A model generated the notes under the pieces. It had not been told where the DNA came from. It was given only the letters and a program-made list of their open reading frames with translations, and ran no database searches. Of a DNA stretch of 64,000 bases, positions 1 through 11,173 are shown piece by piece (position 1 is the first letter of the stretch; the number at the start of each line of letters is the position of its first letter). The stretch comes from Urophycis tenuis (lineage: Eukaryota > Chordata > Actinopteri > Gadiformes > Phycidae): contig JAXIVH010000007.1 of NCBI GenBank assembly GCA_036785325.1, forward strand, positions 5,191,964 to 5,255,963, written 5' to 3'. Both the position numbers and the translations under genes were made by a program.

Positions 1-49
1 ATTCTCGCCTGCCACGCGGGAGGCCCGGGTTCGATTCCCGGCTAATGCA
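1..49 (+). tRNA. tRNA-Gly(GCC), 5' end outside window
   Basis: Last 49 bases of a tRNA-Gly. The anticodon arm with GCC, the T arm with an intact B box and the 3' acceptor strand are visible. The first 22 bases lie before the window. It is identical to the array consensus. Confidence 0.95.
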
Positions 50-209
50 AGCCTATATTTAGATTTGTTCTGTACCTCAATCTGGGCCCATTGTACTGTA
101 TGTGAGGATTACTGTTGCCGAATGTCTGGCCAAAGAAGTAAAATGTAATATTGATATCAACTCAGGATTTTGGCGGGGACTTTGCTTTTTCTTCGGATTC
201 CTCATGAGT

Positions 210-291
210 GTCACAAGTGGGATTCACCCCCACACCTTCAGAGGCGACTGGGAACTTATCTTGGCACCATAGAACGCTCTGCCGTCCAGAG
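210..291 (-). pseudogene. Degenerate tRNA-Leu relic (one per unit)
   Basis: Read on the minus strand this is alignable to tRNA-Leu over about 80 bases. The 3' acceptor/T arm (CACTTGTGAC) and parts of the D arm are recognisable. The anticodon stem no longer pairs at three positions and the T arm is altered. The loop centre reads AAG, a Leu anticodon, but this may be chance in a decayed copy. The same relic recurs in every unit (for example 1543-1624, 2876-2957, 4209-4290). The relic at 41884-41965 in the separate island is related. Confidence 0.8.
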
Positions 292-467
292 ACCTTAGAG
301 CAAAACCGAAGGCGCGAATTTCAGCCTAAGTTATGCTCATCTTCTCAGGGAAATCCAAGAGCAAAGTCTTATACCATGGAATTATGATTGAATTTCGTCA
401 GTAAACATCAGTGCTCAATGCAAGGCACTCACAGATTCTTTATTTCATGCGGTTTTATGAATAATGA

Positions 468-550
468 TGTCAGAAGTGGGATTCGAACCCACGCCTCCAG
501 AGGAGACTGCGACCTGAACGCAGCGCCTTAGACCGCTCGGCCATCCTGAC
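468..550 (-). tRNA. tRNA-Leu(CAG)
   Basis: An 83-base tRNA including the discriminator A. It has a perfect A box (TGGCCGAGCGG), a CAG anticodon in a seven-base loop on a five-pair stem, a long variable arm typical of Leu, and a perfect B box (GGTTCGAATCC). It would decode CUG. This is the reference copy for the array. No run of four T lies close downstream on the minus strand; the first is about 165 bases away. Confidence 0.97.
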
Positions 551-662
551 TGGTGACAACAAGAAGGAAAGCGTGGATCGCCGGCTAAAGTTGTTAAGGA
601 AATGAAAGGCTACTTCTTTATCACCGATTTCTACCACTTTCACTTTGAGTAAAATCCCCTGC

Positions 663-734
663 CTCCCCGTCGGGGAATTGAACCCCGGTCTCCCGCGTGA
701 CAGGCGGGGATACTGACCACTATACTAACGAGGA
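663..734 (-). tRNA. tRNA-Asp(GTC)
   Basis: A 72-base tRNA read on the minus strand. The acceptor TCCTCGT pairs with ACGGGGA, the A box is TAGTATAGTGG, the anticodon is GTC and the B box GGTTCAATTCC fits consensus. A TTTT Pol III terminator lies about 8 bases after the 3' end on the minus strand. Decodes GAC/GAU. It is the only one of the three array tRNAs with a close terminator. Confidence 0.97.
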
Positions 735-843
735 ATTGTGCAAAACAACCCTCCTCGTCGTGAACAAACACTTTTACGTCTACAGCAGGTGTAACTGAGT
801 GTGACAAACTCAATTCTGGGAGCCAAGATGTAGCAGGAGGCAA

Positions 844-913
844 GCATTGGTTTTCAGTTGTAGAACTCTCACCGGCAATGATGTACACCAAGAGTCGATG
901 CCAGACCAATGCA
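844..913 (+). pseudogene. Degenerate tRNA-Gly relic (one per unit)
   Basis: A 70-base match to tRNA-Gly. The acceptor stem is perfect (GCATTGG with CCAATGC) but the anticodon and T arms are ruined, so the B box is gone. Equivalent copies lie at 2177, 3510, 4843, 6187, 7531, 8864, 10206, 11550, 12892, 30539 and 31867, each about 70 bases long. The relic keeps the CCAATGC 3' strand also found in the isolated gene at 42504, while the intact array genes have CTAATGC. Confidence 0.85.
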
Positions 914-1153
914 GGGCACCCTTAAGATCAGTTCCGACCCACAATGTAAGAACAGAGTCGAGTGCAAGCTGATTGCAGGGCCTAAGAGTTCTCGGCTATC
1001 CCGATCCGGAACAAAAGAGGAAAAAAGATGTTTGTTAAATGATTTCAAACTTCTCATGGAAAACAGAACACAGTGATTGCTTCTTTATCAAAGACACCCC
1101 CTTCTCCCAGAATAGCACTCCATTGATTGTGTAGGGGTGAGTAAAGGGTCAAA

Positions 1154-1213
1154 TCTTCCCATACTTGGTCTTACACATAACGAAGGGATACCGACCACTA
1201 TCATAACTACGAA
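1154..1213 (-). pseudogene. Degenerate tRNA-Asp relic (one per unit)
   Basis: The minus strand contains a decayed 5' half of tRNA-Asp. The plus-strand block GGGATACCGACCACTATC matches the D arm and anticodon-proximal part of the real gene (GGGATACTGACCACTATA). The T arm and acceptor are not recognisable. It recurs once per unit. Confidence 0.7.
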
Positions 1214-1311
1214 CTGCGGGGTTCAAGGACTCCACGTCATGAGTAAATACGTTGTCTTACAGGTGTAATTTGACTAAAAAAATTCTTGAGTCAATTACTC
1301 CCCACAAGCAG

Positions 1312-1382
1312 GCATTGGTGGTTCAGTGGTAGAATTCTCGCCTGCCACGCGGGAGGCCCGGGTTCGATTCCCGGCTAATGCA
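1312..1382 (+). tRNA. tRNA-Gly(GCC)
   Basis: A 71-base tRNA with A box TGGTTCAGTGG, GCC anticodon and B box GGTTCGATTCC. Acceptor pair 6-67 is a G-U wobble because the 3' strand is CTAATGC. No TTTT occurs for about 120 bases downstream, so a close Pol III terminator is absent. Decodes GGC/GGU. Confidence 0.97.
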
Positions 1383-1800
1383 AGCCTATATTTAGATTTG
1401 TTCTGTACCTCAATCTGGGCCCATTGTACTGTATGTGAGGATTACTGTTGCCGAATGTCTGGCCAAAGAAGTAAAATGTAATATTGATATCAACTCAGGA
1501 TTTTGGCGGGGACTTTGCTTTTTCTTCGGATTCCTCATGAGTGTCACAAGTGGGATTCACCCCCACACCTTCAGAGGCGACTGGGAACTTATCTTGGCAC
1601 CATAGAACGCTCTGCCGTCCAGAGACCTTAGAGCAAAACCGAAGGCGCGAATTTCAGCCTAAGTTATGCTCATCTTCTCAGGGAAATCCAAGAGCAAAGT
1701 CTTATACCATGGAATTATGATTGAATTTCGTCAGTAAACATCAGTGCTCAATGCAAGGCACTCACAGATTCTTTATTTCATGCGGTTTTATGAATAATGA

Positions 1801-1883
1801 TGTCAGAAGTGGGATTCGAACCCACGCCTCCAGAGGAGACTGCGACCTGAACGCAGCGCCTTAGACCGCTCGGCCATCCTGAC
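1801..1883 (-). tRNA. tRNA-Leu(CAG)
   Basis: Identical to the first array copy: CAG anticodon, long variable arm, intact A and B boxes. Confidence 0.97.
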
Positions 1884-1995
1884 TGGTGACAACAAGAAGG
1901 AAAGCGTGGATCGCCGGCTAAAGTTGTTAAGGAAATGAAAGGCTACTTCTTTATCACCGATTTCTACCACTTTCACTTTGAGTAAAATTCCCTGC

Positions 1996-2067
1996 CTCCC
2001 CGTCGGGGAATTGAACCCCGGTCTCCCGCGTGACAGGCGGGGATACTGACCACTATACTAACGAGGA
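1996..2067 (-). tRNA. tRNA-Asp(GTC)
   Basis: Identical to the first array copy, with TTTT shortly downstream on the minus strand. The spacer upstream has the A-rich variant (a run of eight A) instead of the AAAACAACCC variant. Confidence 0.97.
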
Positions 2068-2644
2068 ATTGTGCAAAAAAAACCTCCTCGTCGTGAAGAA
2101 ACACTTTTACGTCTACAGCAGGTGTAACTGAGTGTGACAAACTCAATTCTGGGAGCCAAGATGCAGCAGGAGGCAAGCATTGGTTTTCAGTTGTAGAACT
2201 CTCACCGGCCATGATGTACACCCAGAGTCGATGCCAGACCAATGCAGGGCACCCTTAAGATCAGTTCCGACCCACAATGTAAGAACAGAGTCGAGTGCAA
2301 GCTGATTGCAGGGCCTAAGAGTTCTCGGCTATCCCGATCCGGAACAAAAGAGGAAAAAAGATGTTTGTTAAATGATTTCAAACTTCTCATGGAAAACAGA
2401 ACACAGTGATTGCTTCTTTATCAAAGACACCCCCTTCTCCCAGAATAGCACTCCATTGATTGTGTAGGGGTGAGTAAAGGGTCAAATCTTCCCATACTTG
2501 GTCTTACACATAACGAAGGGATACCGACCACTATCATAACTACGAACTGCGGGGTTCAAGGACTCCACGTCATGAGTAAATACGTTGTCTTACAGGTGTA
2601 ATTTGACCAAAAAAATTCTTGAGTCAATTATTCCCCACAAGCAG

Positions 2645-2715
2645 GCATTGGTGGTTCAGTGGTAGAATTCTCGCCTGCCACGCGGGAGGCCCGGGTTCGA
2701 TTCCCGGCTAATGCA
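2645..2715 (+). tRNA. tRNA-Gly(GCC)
   Basis: Array consensus copy with intact A box, GCC anticodon and B box. Confidence 0.97.
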
Positions 2716-3133
2716 AGCCTATATTTAGATTTGTTCTGTACCTCAATCTGGGCCCATTGTACTGTATGTGAGGATTACTGTTGCCGAATGTCTGGCCAAA
2801 GAAGTAAAATGTAATATTGATATCAACTCAGGATTTTGGCGGGGACTTTGCTTTTTCTTCGGATTCCTCATGAGTGTCACAAGTGGGATTCACCCCCACA
2901 CCTTCAGAGGCGACTGGGAACTTATCTTGGCGCCATAGAACGCTCTGCCGTCCAGAGACCTTAGAGCAAAACCGAAGGCGCGAATTTCAGCCTAAGTTAT
3001 GCTCATCTTCTCAGGGAAATCCAAGAGCAAAGTCTTATACCATGGAATTATGATTGAATTTTGTCAGTAAACATCAGTGCTCAATGCAAGGCACTCACAG
3101 ATTCTTTATTTCATGCGGTTTTATGAATAATGA

Positions 3134-3216
3134 TGTCAGAAGTGGGATTCGAACCCACGCCTCCAGAGGAGACTGCGACCTGAACGCAGCGCCTTAGACC
3201 GCTCGGCCATCCTGAC
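3134..3216 (-). tRNA. tRNA-Leu(CAG)
   Basis: Array consensus copy; all arms intact. Confidence 0.97.
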
Positions 3217-3328
3217 TGGTGACAACAAGAAGGAAAGCGTGGATCGCCGGCTAAAGTTGTTAAGGAAATGAAAGGCTACTTCTTTATCACCGATTTCTAC
3301 CACTTTCACTTTGAGTAAAATCCCCTGC

Positions 3329-3400
3329 CTCCCCGTCGGGGAATTGAACCCCGGTCTCCCGCGTGACAGGCGGGGATACTGACCACTATACTAACGGGGA
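3329..3400 (-). tRNA. tRNA-Asp(GTC), C4 variant
   Basis: As the consensus except that acceptor base 4 is C rather than T. This turns a U-G wobble with base 69 into a C-G pair, so the stem is strengthened, not damaged. Confidence 0.96.
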
Positions 3401-3977
3401 ATTGTGCAAAACAACCCTCCTCGTCGTGAACAAACACTTTTACGTCTACAGCAGGTGTAACTGAGTGTGACAAACTCAATTCTGGGAGCCAAGATGTAGC
3501 AGGAGGCAAGCATTGGTTTTCAGTTGTAGAACTCTCACCGGCCATGATGTACACCCAGAGTCGATGCCAGACCAATGCAGGGCACCCTTAAGATCAGTTC
3601 CGACCCACAATGTAAGAACAGAGTCGAGTGCAAGCTGATTGCAGGGCCTAAGAGTTCTCGGCTATCCCGATCCGGAACAAAAGAGGAAAAAAGATGTTTG
3701 TTAAATGATTTCAAACTTCTCATGGAAAACAGAACACAGTGATTGCTTCTTTATCAAAGACACCCCCTTCTCCCAGAATAGCACTCCATTGATTGTGTAG
3801 GGGTGAGTAAAGGGTCAAATCTTCCCATACTTGGTCTTACACATAACGAAGGGATACCGACCACTATCATAACTACGAACTGCGGGGTTCAAGGACTCCA
3901 CGTCATGAGTAAATACGTTGTCTTACAGGTGTAATTTGACTAAAAAAATTCTTGAGTCAATTACTCCCCACAAGCAG

Positions 3978-4048
3978 GCATTGGTGGTTCAGTGGTAGAA
4001 TTCTCGCCTGCCACGCGGGAGGCCCGGGTTCGATTCCCGGCTAATGCA
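3978..4048 (+). tRNA. tRNA-Gly(GCC)
   Basis: Array consensus copy. Confidence 0.97.
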
Positions 4049-4466
4049 AGCCTATATTTAGATTTGTTCTGTACCTCAATCTGGGCCCATTGTACTGTAT
4101 GTGAGGATTACTGTTGCCGAATGTCTGGCCAAAGAAGTAAAATGTAATATTGATATCAACTCAGGATTTTGGCGGGGACTTTGCTTTTTCTTCGGATTCC
4201 TCATGAGTGTCACAAGTGGGATTCACCCCCACACCTTCAGAGGCGACTGGGAACTTATCTTGGCGCCATAGAACGCTCTGCCGTCCAGAGACCTTAGAGC
4301 AAAACCGAAGGCGCGAATTTCAGCCTAAGTTATGCTCATCTTCTCAGGGAAATCCAAGAGCAAAGTCTTATACCATGGAATTATGATTGAATTTCGTCAG
4401 TAAACATCAGTGCTCAATGCAAGGCACTCAAAGATTCTTTATTTCATGCGGTTTTATGAATAATGA

Positions 4467-4549
4467 TGTCAGAAGTGGGATTCGAACCCACGCCTCCAGA
4501 GGAGACTGCGACCTGAACGCAGCGCCTTAGACCGCTCGGCCATCCTGAC
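4467..4549 (-). tRNA. tRNA-Leu(CAG)
   Basis: Array consensus copy. Confidence 0.97.
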
Positions 4550-4661
4550 TGGTGACAACAAGAAGGAAAGCGTGGATCGCCGGCTAAAGTTGTTAAGGAA
4601 ATGAAAGGCTACTTCTTTATCACCGATTTCTACCACTTTCACTTTGAGTAAAATTCCCTGC

Positions 4662-4733
4662 CTCCCCGTCGGGGAATTGAACCCCGGTCTCCCGCGTGAC
4701 AGGCGGGGATACTGACCACTATACTAACGAGGA
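4662..4733 (-). tRNA. tRNA-Asp(GTC)
   Basis: Array consensus copy with a close TTTT terminator. Confidence 0.97.
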
Positions 4734-5310
4734 ATTGTGCAAAAAAAACCTCCTCGTCGTGAAGAAACACTTTTACGTCTACAGCAGGTGTAACTGAGTG
4801 TGACAAACTCAATTCTGGGAGCCAAGATGCAGCAGGAGGCAAGCATTGGTTTTCAGTTGTAGAACTCTCACCGGCCATGATGTACACCCAGAGTCGATGC
4901 CAGACCAATGCAGGGCACCCTTAAGATCAGTTCCGACCCACAATGTAAGAACAGAGTCGAGTGCAAGCTGATTGCAGGGCCTAAGAGTTCTCGGCTATCC
5001 CGATCCGGAACAAAAGAGGAAAAAAGATGTTTGTTAAATGATTTCAAACTTCTCATGGAAAACAGAACACAGTGATTGCTTCTTTCTCAAAGACACCCCC
5101 TTCTCCCAGAATAGCACTCCATTGATTGTGTAGGGGTGAGTAAAGGGTCAAATCTTCCCATACTTGGTCTTACACATAACGAAGGGATACCGACCACTAT
5201 CATAACTACGAACTGCGGGGTTCAAGGACTCCACGTCATGAGTAAATACGTTGTCTTACAGGTGTAATTTGACTAAAAAAATTCTTGAGTCAATTAATCC
5301 CCACAAGCAG

Positions 5311-5381
5311 GCATTGGTGGTTCAGTGGTAGAATTCTCGCCTGCCACGCGGGAGGCCCGGGTTCGATTCCCGGCTAATGCA
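5311..5381 (+). tRNA. tRNA-Gly(GCC)
   Basis: Consensus gene. This is the first unit with the 11-bp extra segment (GGGGTGCGTC plus flanking base) in the spacer about 65 bp downstream. Confidence 0.97.
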
Positions 5382-5810
5382 AGCCTATATTTAGATTTGT
5401 TCTGTACCTCAATCTGGGCCCATTGTACTGTATGTGAGGATTACTGTGGGGTGCGTCTTGCCGAATGTCTGGCCAATGAAGTAAAAAGTAATATTGATAT
5501 CAACTGAGGATTTTGGCGGGGACTTTGCTTTTTCTTCGGATTCCTCATGAGTGTCACAAGTGGGATTCACCCCCACACCTTCAGAGGCGACTGGGAACTT
5601 ATCTTGGCGCCATAGAACGCTCTGCCGTCCAGAGACCTTAGAGCAAAACCGAAGGCGCGAATTTCAGCCTAAGTTATGCTCATCTTCTCAGGGAAATCCA
5701 AGAGCAAAGTCTTATACCATGGAATTATGATTGAATTTCGTCAGTAAACATCAGTGCTCAATGCAAGGCACTCACAGATTCTTTATTTCATGCGGTTTTA
5801 TGAATAATGA

Positions 5811-5893
5811 TGTCAGAAGTGGGATTCGAACCCACGCCTCCAGAGGAGACTGCGACCTGAACGCAGCGCCTTAGACCGCTCGGCCATCCTGAC
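5811..5893 (-). tRNA. tRNA-Leu(CAG)
   Basis: Array consensus copy. Confidence 0.97.
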
Positions 5894-6005
5894 TGGTGAC
5901 AACAAGAAGGAAAGCGTGGATCGCCGGCTAAAGTTGTTGAGGAAATGAAAGGCTACTTCTTTATCACCGATTTCTACCACTTTCACTTTGAGTAAAATTC
6001 CCTGC

Positions 6006-6077
6006 CTCCCCGTCGGGGAATTGAACCCCGGTCTCCCGCGTGACAGGCGGGGATACTGACCACTATACTAACGAGGA
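6006..6077 (-). tRNA. tRNA-Asp(GTC)
   Basis: Array consensus copy with a close TTTT terminator. Confidence 0.97.
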
Positions 6078-6654
6078 ATTGTGCAAAAAAAACCTCCTCG
6101 TCGTGAAGAAACACTTTTACGTCTACAGCAGGTGTAACTGAGTGTGACAAACTCAATTCTGGGAGCCAAGATGCAGCAGGAGGCAAGCATTGGTTTTCAG
6201 TTGTAGAACTCTCACCGGCCATGATGTACACCCAGAGTCGATGCCAGACCAATGCAGGGCACCCTTAAGATCAGTTCCGACCCACAATGTAAGAACAGAG
6301 TCGAGTGCAAGCTGATTGCAGGGCCTAAGAGTTCTCGGCTATCCCGATCCGGAACAAAAGAGGAAAAAAGATGTTTGTTAAATGATTTCAAACTTCTCAT
6401 GGAAAACAGAACACAGTGATTGCTTCTTTCTCAAAGACACCCCCTTCTCCCAGAATAGCACTCCATTGATTGTGTAGGGGTGAGTAAAGGGTCAAATCTT
6501 CCCATACTTGGTCTTAAACATAACGAAGGGATACCGACCACTATCATAACTACGAACTGCGGGGTTCAAGGACTCCACGTCATGAGTAAATACGTTGTCT
6601 TACAGGTGTAATTTGACTAAAAAAATTCTTGAGTCAATTAATCCCCACAAGCAG

Positions 6655-6725
6655 GCATTGGTGGTTCAGTGGTAGAATTCTCGCCTGCCACGCGGGAGGC
6701 CCGGGTTCGATTCCCGGCTAATGCA
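6655..6725 (+). tRNA. tRNA-Gly(GCC)
   Basis: Consensus gene in a unit with the 11-bp extra segment. Confidence 0.97.
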
Positions 6726-7154
6726 AGCCTATATTTAGATTTGTTCTGTACCTCAATCTGGGCCCATTGTACTGTATGTGAGGATTACTGTGGGGTGCGT
6801 CTTGCCGAATGTCTGGCCAATGAAGTAAAAAGTAATATTGATATCAACTGAGGATTTTGGCGGGGACTTTGCTTTTTCTTCGGATTCCTCATGAGTGTCA
6901 CAAGTGGGATTCACCCCCACACCTTCAGAGGCGACTGGGAACTTATCTTGGCGCCATAGAACGCTCTGCCGTCCAGAGACCTTAGAGCAAAACCGAAGGC
7001 GCGAATTTCAGCCTAAGTTATGCTCATCTTCTCAGGGAAATCCAAGAGCAAAGTCTTATACCATGGAATTATGATTGAATTTCGTCAGTAAACATCAGTG
7101 CTCAATGCAAGGCACTCACAGATTCTTTATTTCATGCGGTTTTATGAATAATGA

Positions 7155-7237
7155 TGTCAGAAGTGGGATTCGAACCCACGCCTCCAGAGGAGACTGCGAC
7201 CTGAACGCAGCGCCTTAGACCGCTCGGCCATCCTGAC
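7155..7237 (-). tRNA. tRNA-Leu(CAG)
   Basis: Array consensus copy. Confidence 0.97.
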
Positions 7238-7349
7238 TGGTGACAACAAGAAGGAAAGCGTGGATCGCCGGCTAAAGTTGTTAAGGAAATGAAAGGCTAC
7301 TTCTTTATCACCGATTTCTACCACTTTCACTTTGAGTAAAATTCCCTGC

Positions 7350-7421
7350 CTCCCCGTCAGGGAATTGAACCCCGGTCTCCCGCGTGACAGGCGGGGATAC
7401 TGACCACTATACTAACGAGGA
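7350..7421 (-). tRNA. tRNA-Asp(GTC), T-stem wobble variant
   Basis: One difference from consensus, on the 3' side of the T stem (CCCTG for CCCCG), making a G-U wobble. Probably still a gene. Confidence 0.93.
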
Positions 7422-7998
7422 ATTGTGCAAAAAAAACCTCCTCGTCGTGAAGAAACACTTTTACGTCTACAGCAGGTGTAACTGAGTGTGACAAACTCAA
7501 TTCTGGGAGCCAAGATGCAGCAGGAGGCAAGCATTGGTTTTCAGTTGTAGAACTCTCACCGGCCATGATGTACACCCAGAGTCGATGCCAGACCAATGCA
7601 GGGCACCCTTAAGATCAGTTCCGACCCACAATGTAAGAACAGAGTCGAGTGCAAGCTGATTGCAGGGCCTAAGAGTTCTCGGCTATCCCGATCCGGAACA
7701 AAAGAGGAAAAAAGATGTTTGTTAAATGATTTCAAACTTCTCATGGAAAACAGAACACAGTGATTGCTTCTTTCTCAAAGACACCCCCTTCTCCCAGAAT
7801 AGCACTCCATTGATTGTGTAGGGGTGAGTAAAGGGTCAAATCTTCCCATACTTGGTCTTACACATAACGAAGGGATACCGACCACTATCATAACTACGAA
7901 CTGCGGGGTTCAAGGACTCCACGTCATGAGTAAATACGTTGTCTTACAGGTGTAATTTGACTAAAAAAATTCTTGAGTCAATTACTCCCCACAAGCAG

Positions 7999-8069
7999 GC
8001 ATTGGTGGTTCAGTGGTAGAATTCTCGCCTGCCACGCGGGAGGCCCGGGTTCGATTCCCGGCTAATGCA
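7999..8069 (+). tRNA. tRNA-Gly(GCC)
   Basis: Consensus gene; this unit lacks the 11-bp spacer segment although both neighbours have it. Confidence 0.97.
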
Positions 8070-8487
8070 AGCCTATATTTAGATTTGTTCTGTACCTCAA
8101 TCTGGGCCCATTGTACTGTATGTGAGGATTACTGTTGCCGAATGTCTGGCCAAAGAAGTAAAATGTAATATTGATATCAACTCAGGATTTTGGCGGGGAC
8201 TTTGCTTTTTCTTCGGATTCCTCATGAGTGTCACAAGTGGGATTCACCCCCACACCTTCAGAGGCGACTGGGAACTTATCTTGGCGCCATAGAACGCTCT
8301 GCCGTCCAGAGACCTTAGAGCAAAACCGAAGGCGCGAATTTCAGCCTAAGTTATGCTCATCTTCTCAGGGAAATCCAAGAGCAAAGTCTTATACCATGGA
8401 ATTATGATTAAATTTCTTCAGTAAACATCAGTGCTCAATGCAAGGCACTCACAGATTCTTTATTTCATGCGGTTTTATGAATAATGA

Positions 8488-8570
8488 TGTCAGAAGTGGG
8501 ATTCGAACCCACGCCTCCAGAGGAGACTGCGACCTGAACGCAGCGCCTTAGACCGCTCGGCCATCCTGAC
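8488..8570 (-). tRNA. tRNA-Leu(CAG)
   Basis: Array consensus copy. Confidence 0.97.
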
Positions 8571-8682
8571 TGGTGACAACAAGAAGGAAAGCGTGGATCG
8601 CCGGCTAAAGTTGTTGAGGAAATGAAAGGCTACTTCTTTATCACCGATTTCTACCAATTTCACTTTGAGTCAAATTCCCTGC

Positions 8683-8754
8683 CTCCCCGTCGGGGAATTG
8701 AACCCCGGTCTCCCGCGTGACAGGCGGGGATACTGACCACTATACTAACGAGGA
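8683..8754 (-). tRNA. tRNA-Asp(GTC), terminator altered
   Basis: The gene body matches consensus. The downstream TTTT of other copies is changed, because the plus strand reads GAGTCAAATT where others have GAGTAAAATT. This copy therefore lacks the usual T4 terminator. Confidence 0.94.
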
Positions 8755-9331
8755 ATTGTGCAAAAAAAACCTCCTCGTCGTGAAGAAACACTTTTACGTC
8801 TACAGCAGGTGTAACTGAGTGTGACAAACTCAATTCTGGGAGCCAAGATGTAGCAGGAGGCAAGCATTGGTTTTCAGTTGTAGAACTCTCACCGGCCATG
8901 ATGTACACCCAGAGTCGATGCCAGACCAATGCAGGGCACCCTTAAGATCAGTTCCGACCCACAATGTAAGAACAGAGTCGAGTGCAAGCTGATTGCAGGG
9001 CCTAAGAGTTCTCGGCTATCCCGATCTGGAACAAAAGAGGAAAAAAGATGTTTGTTAAATGATTTCAAACTTCTCATGGAAAACAGAACACAGTGATTGC
9101 TTCTTTCTCAAAGACACCCCCTTCTCCCAGAATAGCACTCCATTGATTGTGTAGGGGTGAGTAAAGGGTCAAATCTTCCCATACTTGGTCTTACACATAA
9201 CGAAGGGATACCGACCACTATCATAACTACGAACTGCGGGGTTCAAGGACTCCACGTCATGAGTGAATACGTTGTCTTACAGGTGTAATTTGACTAACAA
9301 AATTCTTGAGTCAATTACTCCCCACAAGCAG

Positions 9332-9402
9332 GCATTGGTGGTTCAGTGGTAGAATTCTCGCCTGCCACGCGGGAGGCCCGGGTTCGATTCCCGGCTAATG
9401 CA
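9332..9402 (+). tRNA. tRNA-Gly(GCC)
   Basis: Consensus gene in a unit with the 11-bp extra segment. Confidence 0.97.
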
Positions 9403-9831
9403 AGCCTATATTTAGATTTGTTCTGTACCTCAATCTGGGCCCATTGTACTGTATGTGAGGATTACTGTGGGGTGCGTCTTGCCGAATGTCTGGCCAAAGA
9501 AGTAAAATGTAATATTGATATCAACTCAGGATTTTGGCGGGGACTTTGCTTTTTCTTCGGATTCCTCATGAGTGTCACAAGTGGGATTCACCCCCACACC
9601 TTCAGAGGCGACTGGGAACTTATCTGGGCGCCATAGAACGCTCTGCCGTCCAGAGACCTTAGAGCAAAACCGAAGGCGCGAATTTCAGCCTAAGTTATGC
9701 TCATCTTCTCAGGGAAATCCAAGAGCAAAGTCTTATACCATGGAATTATGATTGAATTTCGTCAGTAAACATCAGTGCTCAATGCAGGGCACTCACAGAT
9801 TCTTTATTTCATGCGGTTTTATGAATAATGA

Positions 9832-9914
9832 TGTCAGAAGTGGGATTCGAACCCACGCCTCCAGAGGAGACTGCGACCTGAACGCAGCGCCTTAGACCGC
9901 TCGGCCATCCTGAC
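9832..9914 (-). tRNA. tRNA-Leu(CAG)
   Basis: Array consensus copy. Confidence 0.97.
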
Positions 9915-10026
9915 TGGTGACAACAAGAAGGAAAGCGTGGATCGCCGGCTAAAGTTGTTGAGGAAATGAAAGGCTACTTCTTTATCATCGATTTCTACCA
10001 ATTTCACTTTGAGTAAAATTCCCTGC

Positions 10027-10096
10027 CTCCCCGTCGGGGAATTGAATTCCGGTCTCCCGCGTGACAGGCGGGGATTCTGACCACTATTAACGAGGA
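10027..10096 (-). pseudogene. tRNA-Asp pseudogene inside the array
   Basis: Only 70 bases long: two bases are missing from the D arm. The T stem also has two C-to-T type changes (plus strand GAATTCCGG for GAACCCCGG) and there is another change next to the anticodon stem. The neighbouring Leu and Gly genes in the same unit are intact, so decay is gene-by-gene, not unit-wide. Confidence 0.85.
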
Positions 10097-10673
10097 ATTG
10101 TGCAAAAAAAACCTCCTCGTCGTGAACAAACACTTTTACGTCTACAGCAGGTGTAACTGAGTGTGACAAACTCAATTCTGGGAGCCAAGATGTAGCAGGA
10201 GGCAAGCATTGGTTTTCAGTTGTAGAACTCTCACCGGCCATGATGTACACCCAGAGTCGATGCCAGACCAATGCAGGGCACCCTTAAGATCAGTTCCGAC
10301 CCACAATGTAAGAACAGAGTCGAGTGCAAGCTGATTGCAGGGCCTAAGAGTTCTCGGCTATCCCGATCCGGAACAAAAGAGGAAAAAAGATGTTTGTTAA
10401 ATGATTTCAAACTTCTCATGGAAAACAGAACACAGTGATTGCTTCTTTCTCAAAGACACCACCGTCTCCCAGAATAGCACTCCATTGATTGTGTAGGGGT
10501 GAGTAAAGGGTCAAATCTTCCCATACTTGGTCTTACACATAACGAAGGGATACCGACCACTATCATAACTGCGAACTGCGGGGTTCAAGGACTCCACGTC
10601 ATGAGTAAATACGTTGTCTTACAGGTGTAATTTGACTAAAAAAATTCTTGAGTCAATTACTCCCCACAAGCAG

Positions 10674-10744
10674 GCATTGGTGGTTCAGTGGTAGAATTCT
10701 CGCCTGCCACGCGGGAGGCCCGGGTTCGATTCCCGGCTAATGCA
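10674..10744 (+). tRNA. tRNA-Gly(GCC)
   Basis: Consensus gene; unit with the 11-bp extra segment. Confidence 0.97.
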
Positions 10745-11173
10745 AGCCTATATTTAGATTTGTTCTGTACCTCAATCTGGGCCCATTGTACTGTATGTGA
10801 GGATTACTGTGGGGTGCGTCTTGCCGAATGTCTGGCCAAAGAAGTAAAATGTAATATTGATATCAACTCAGGATTTTGGCGGGGACTTTGCTTTTTCTTC
10901 GGATTCCTCATGAGTGTCACAAGTGGGATTCACCCCCACACCTTCAGAGGCGACTGGGAACTTATCTTGGCGCCATAGAACGCTCTGCCGTCCAGAGACC
11001 TTAGAGCAAAACCGAAGGTGCGAATTTCAGCCTAACTTATGCTCATCTTCTCAGGGAAATCCAAGAGCAAAGTCTTATACCATGGAATTATGATTGAACT
11101 TCGTCAGTAAACATCAGTGCTCAATGCAAGGCACTCACAGATTCTTTATTTCATGCGGTTTTATGAATAATGA

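Noticed and set aside
640..1057. Recurrent 89- and 62-residue minus-strand ORFs and 60-96-residue plus-strand ORFs in every array unit
   Set aside because: They run through tRNA-Asp, tRNA-Gly and the relics and repeat only because the unit repeats; no protein features and frames shift with indels.
9834..10271. A longer 145-residue ORF in one unit
   Set aside because: Created by the 2-base deletion in the tRNA-Asp pseudogene that joins two frames across tRNA-Asp and tRNA-Leu.
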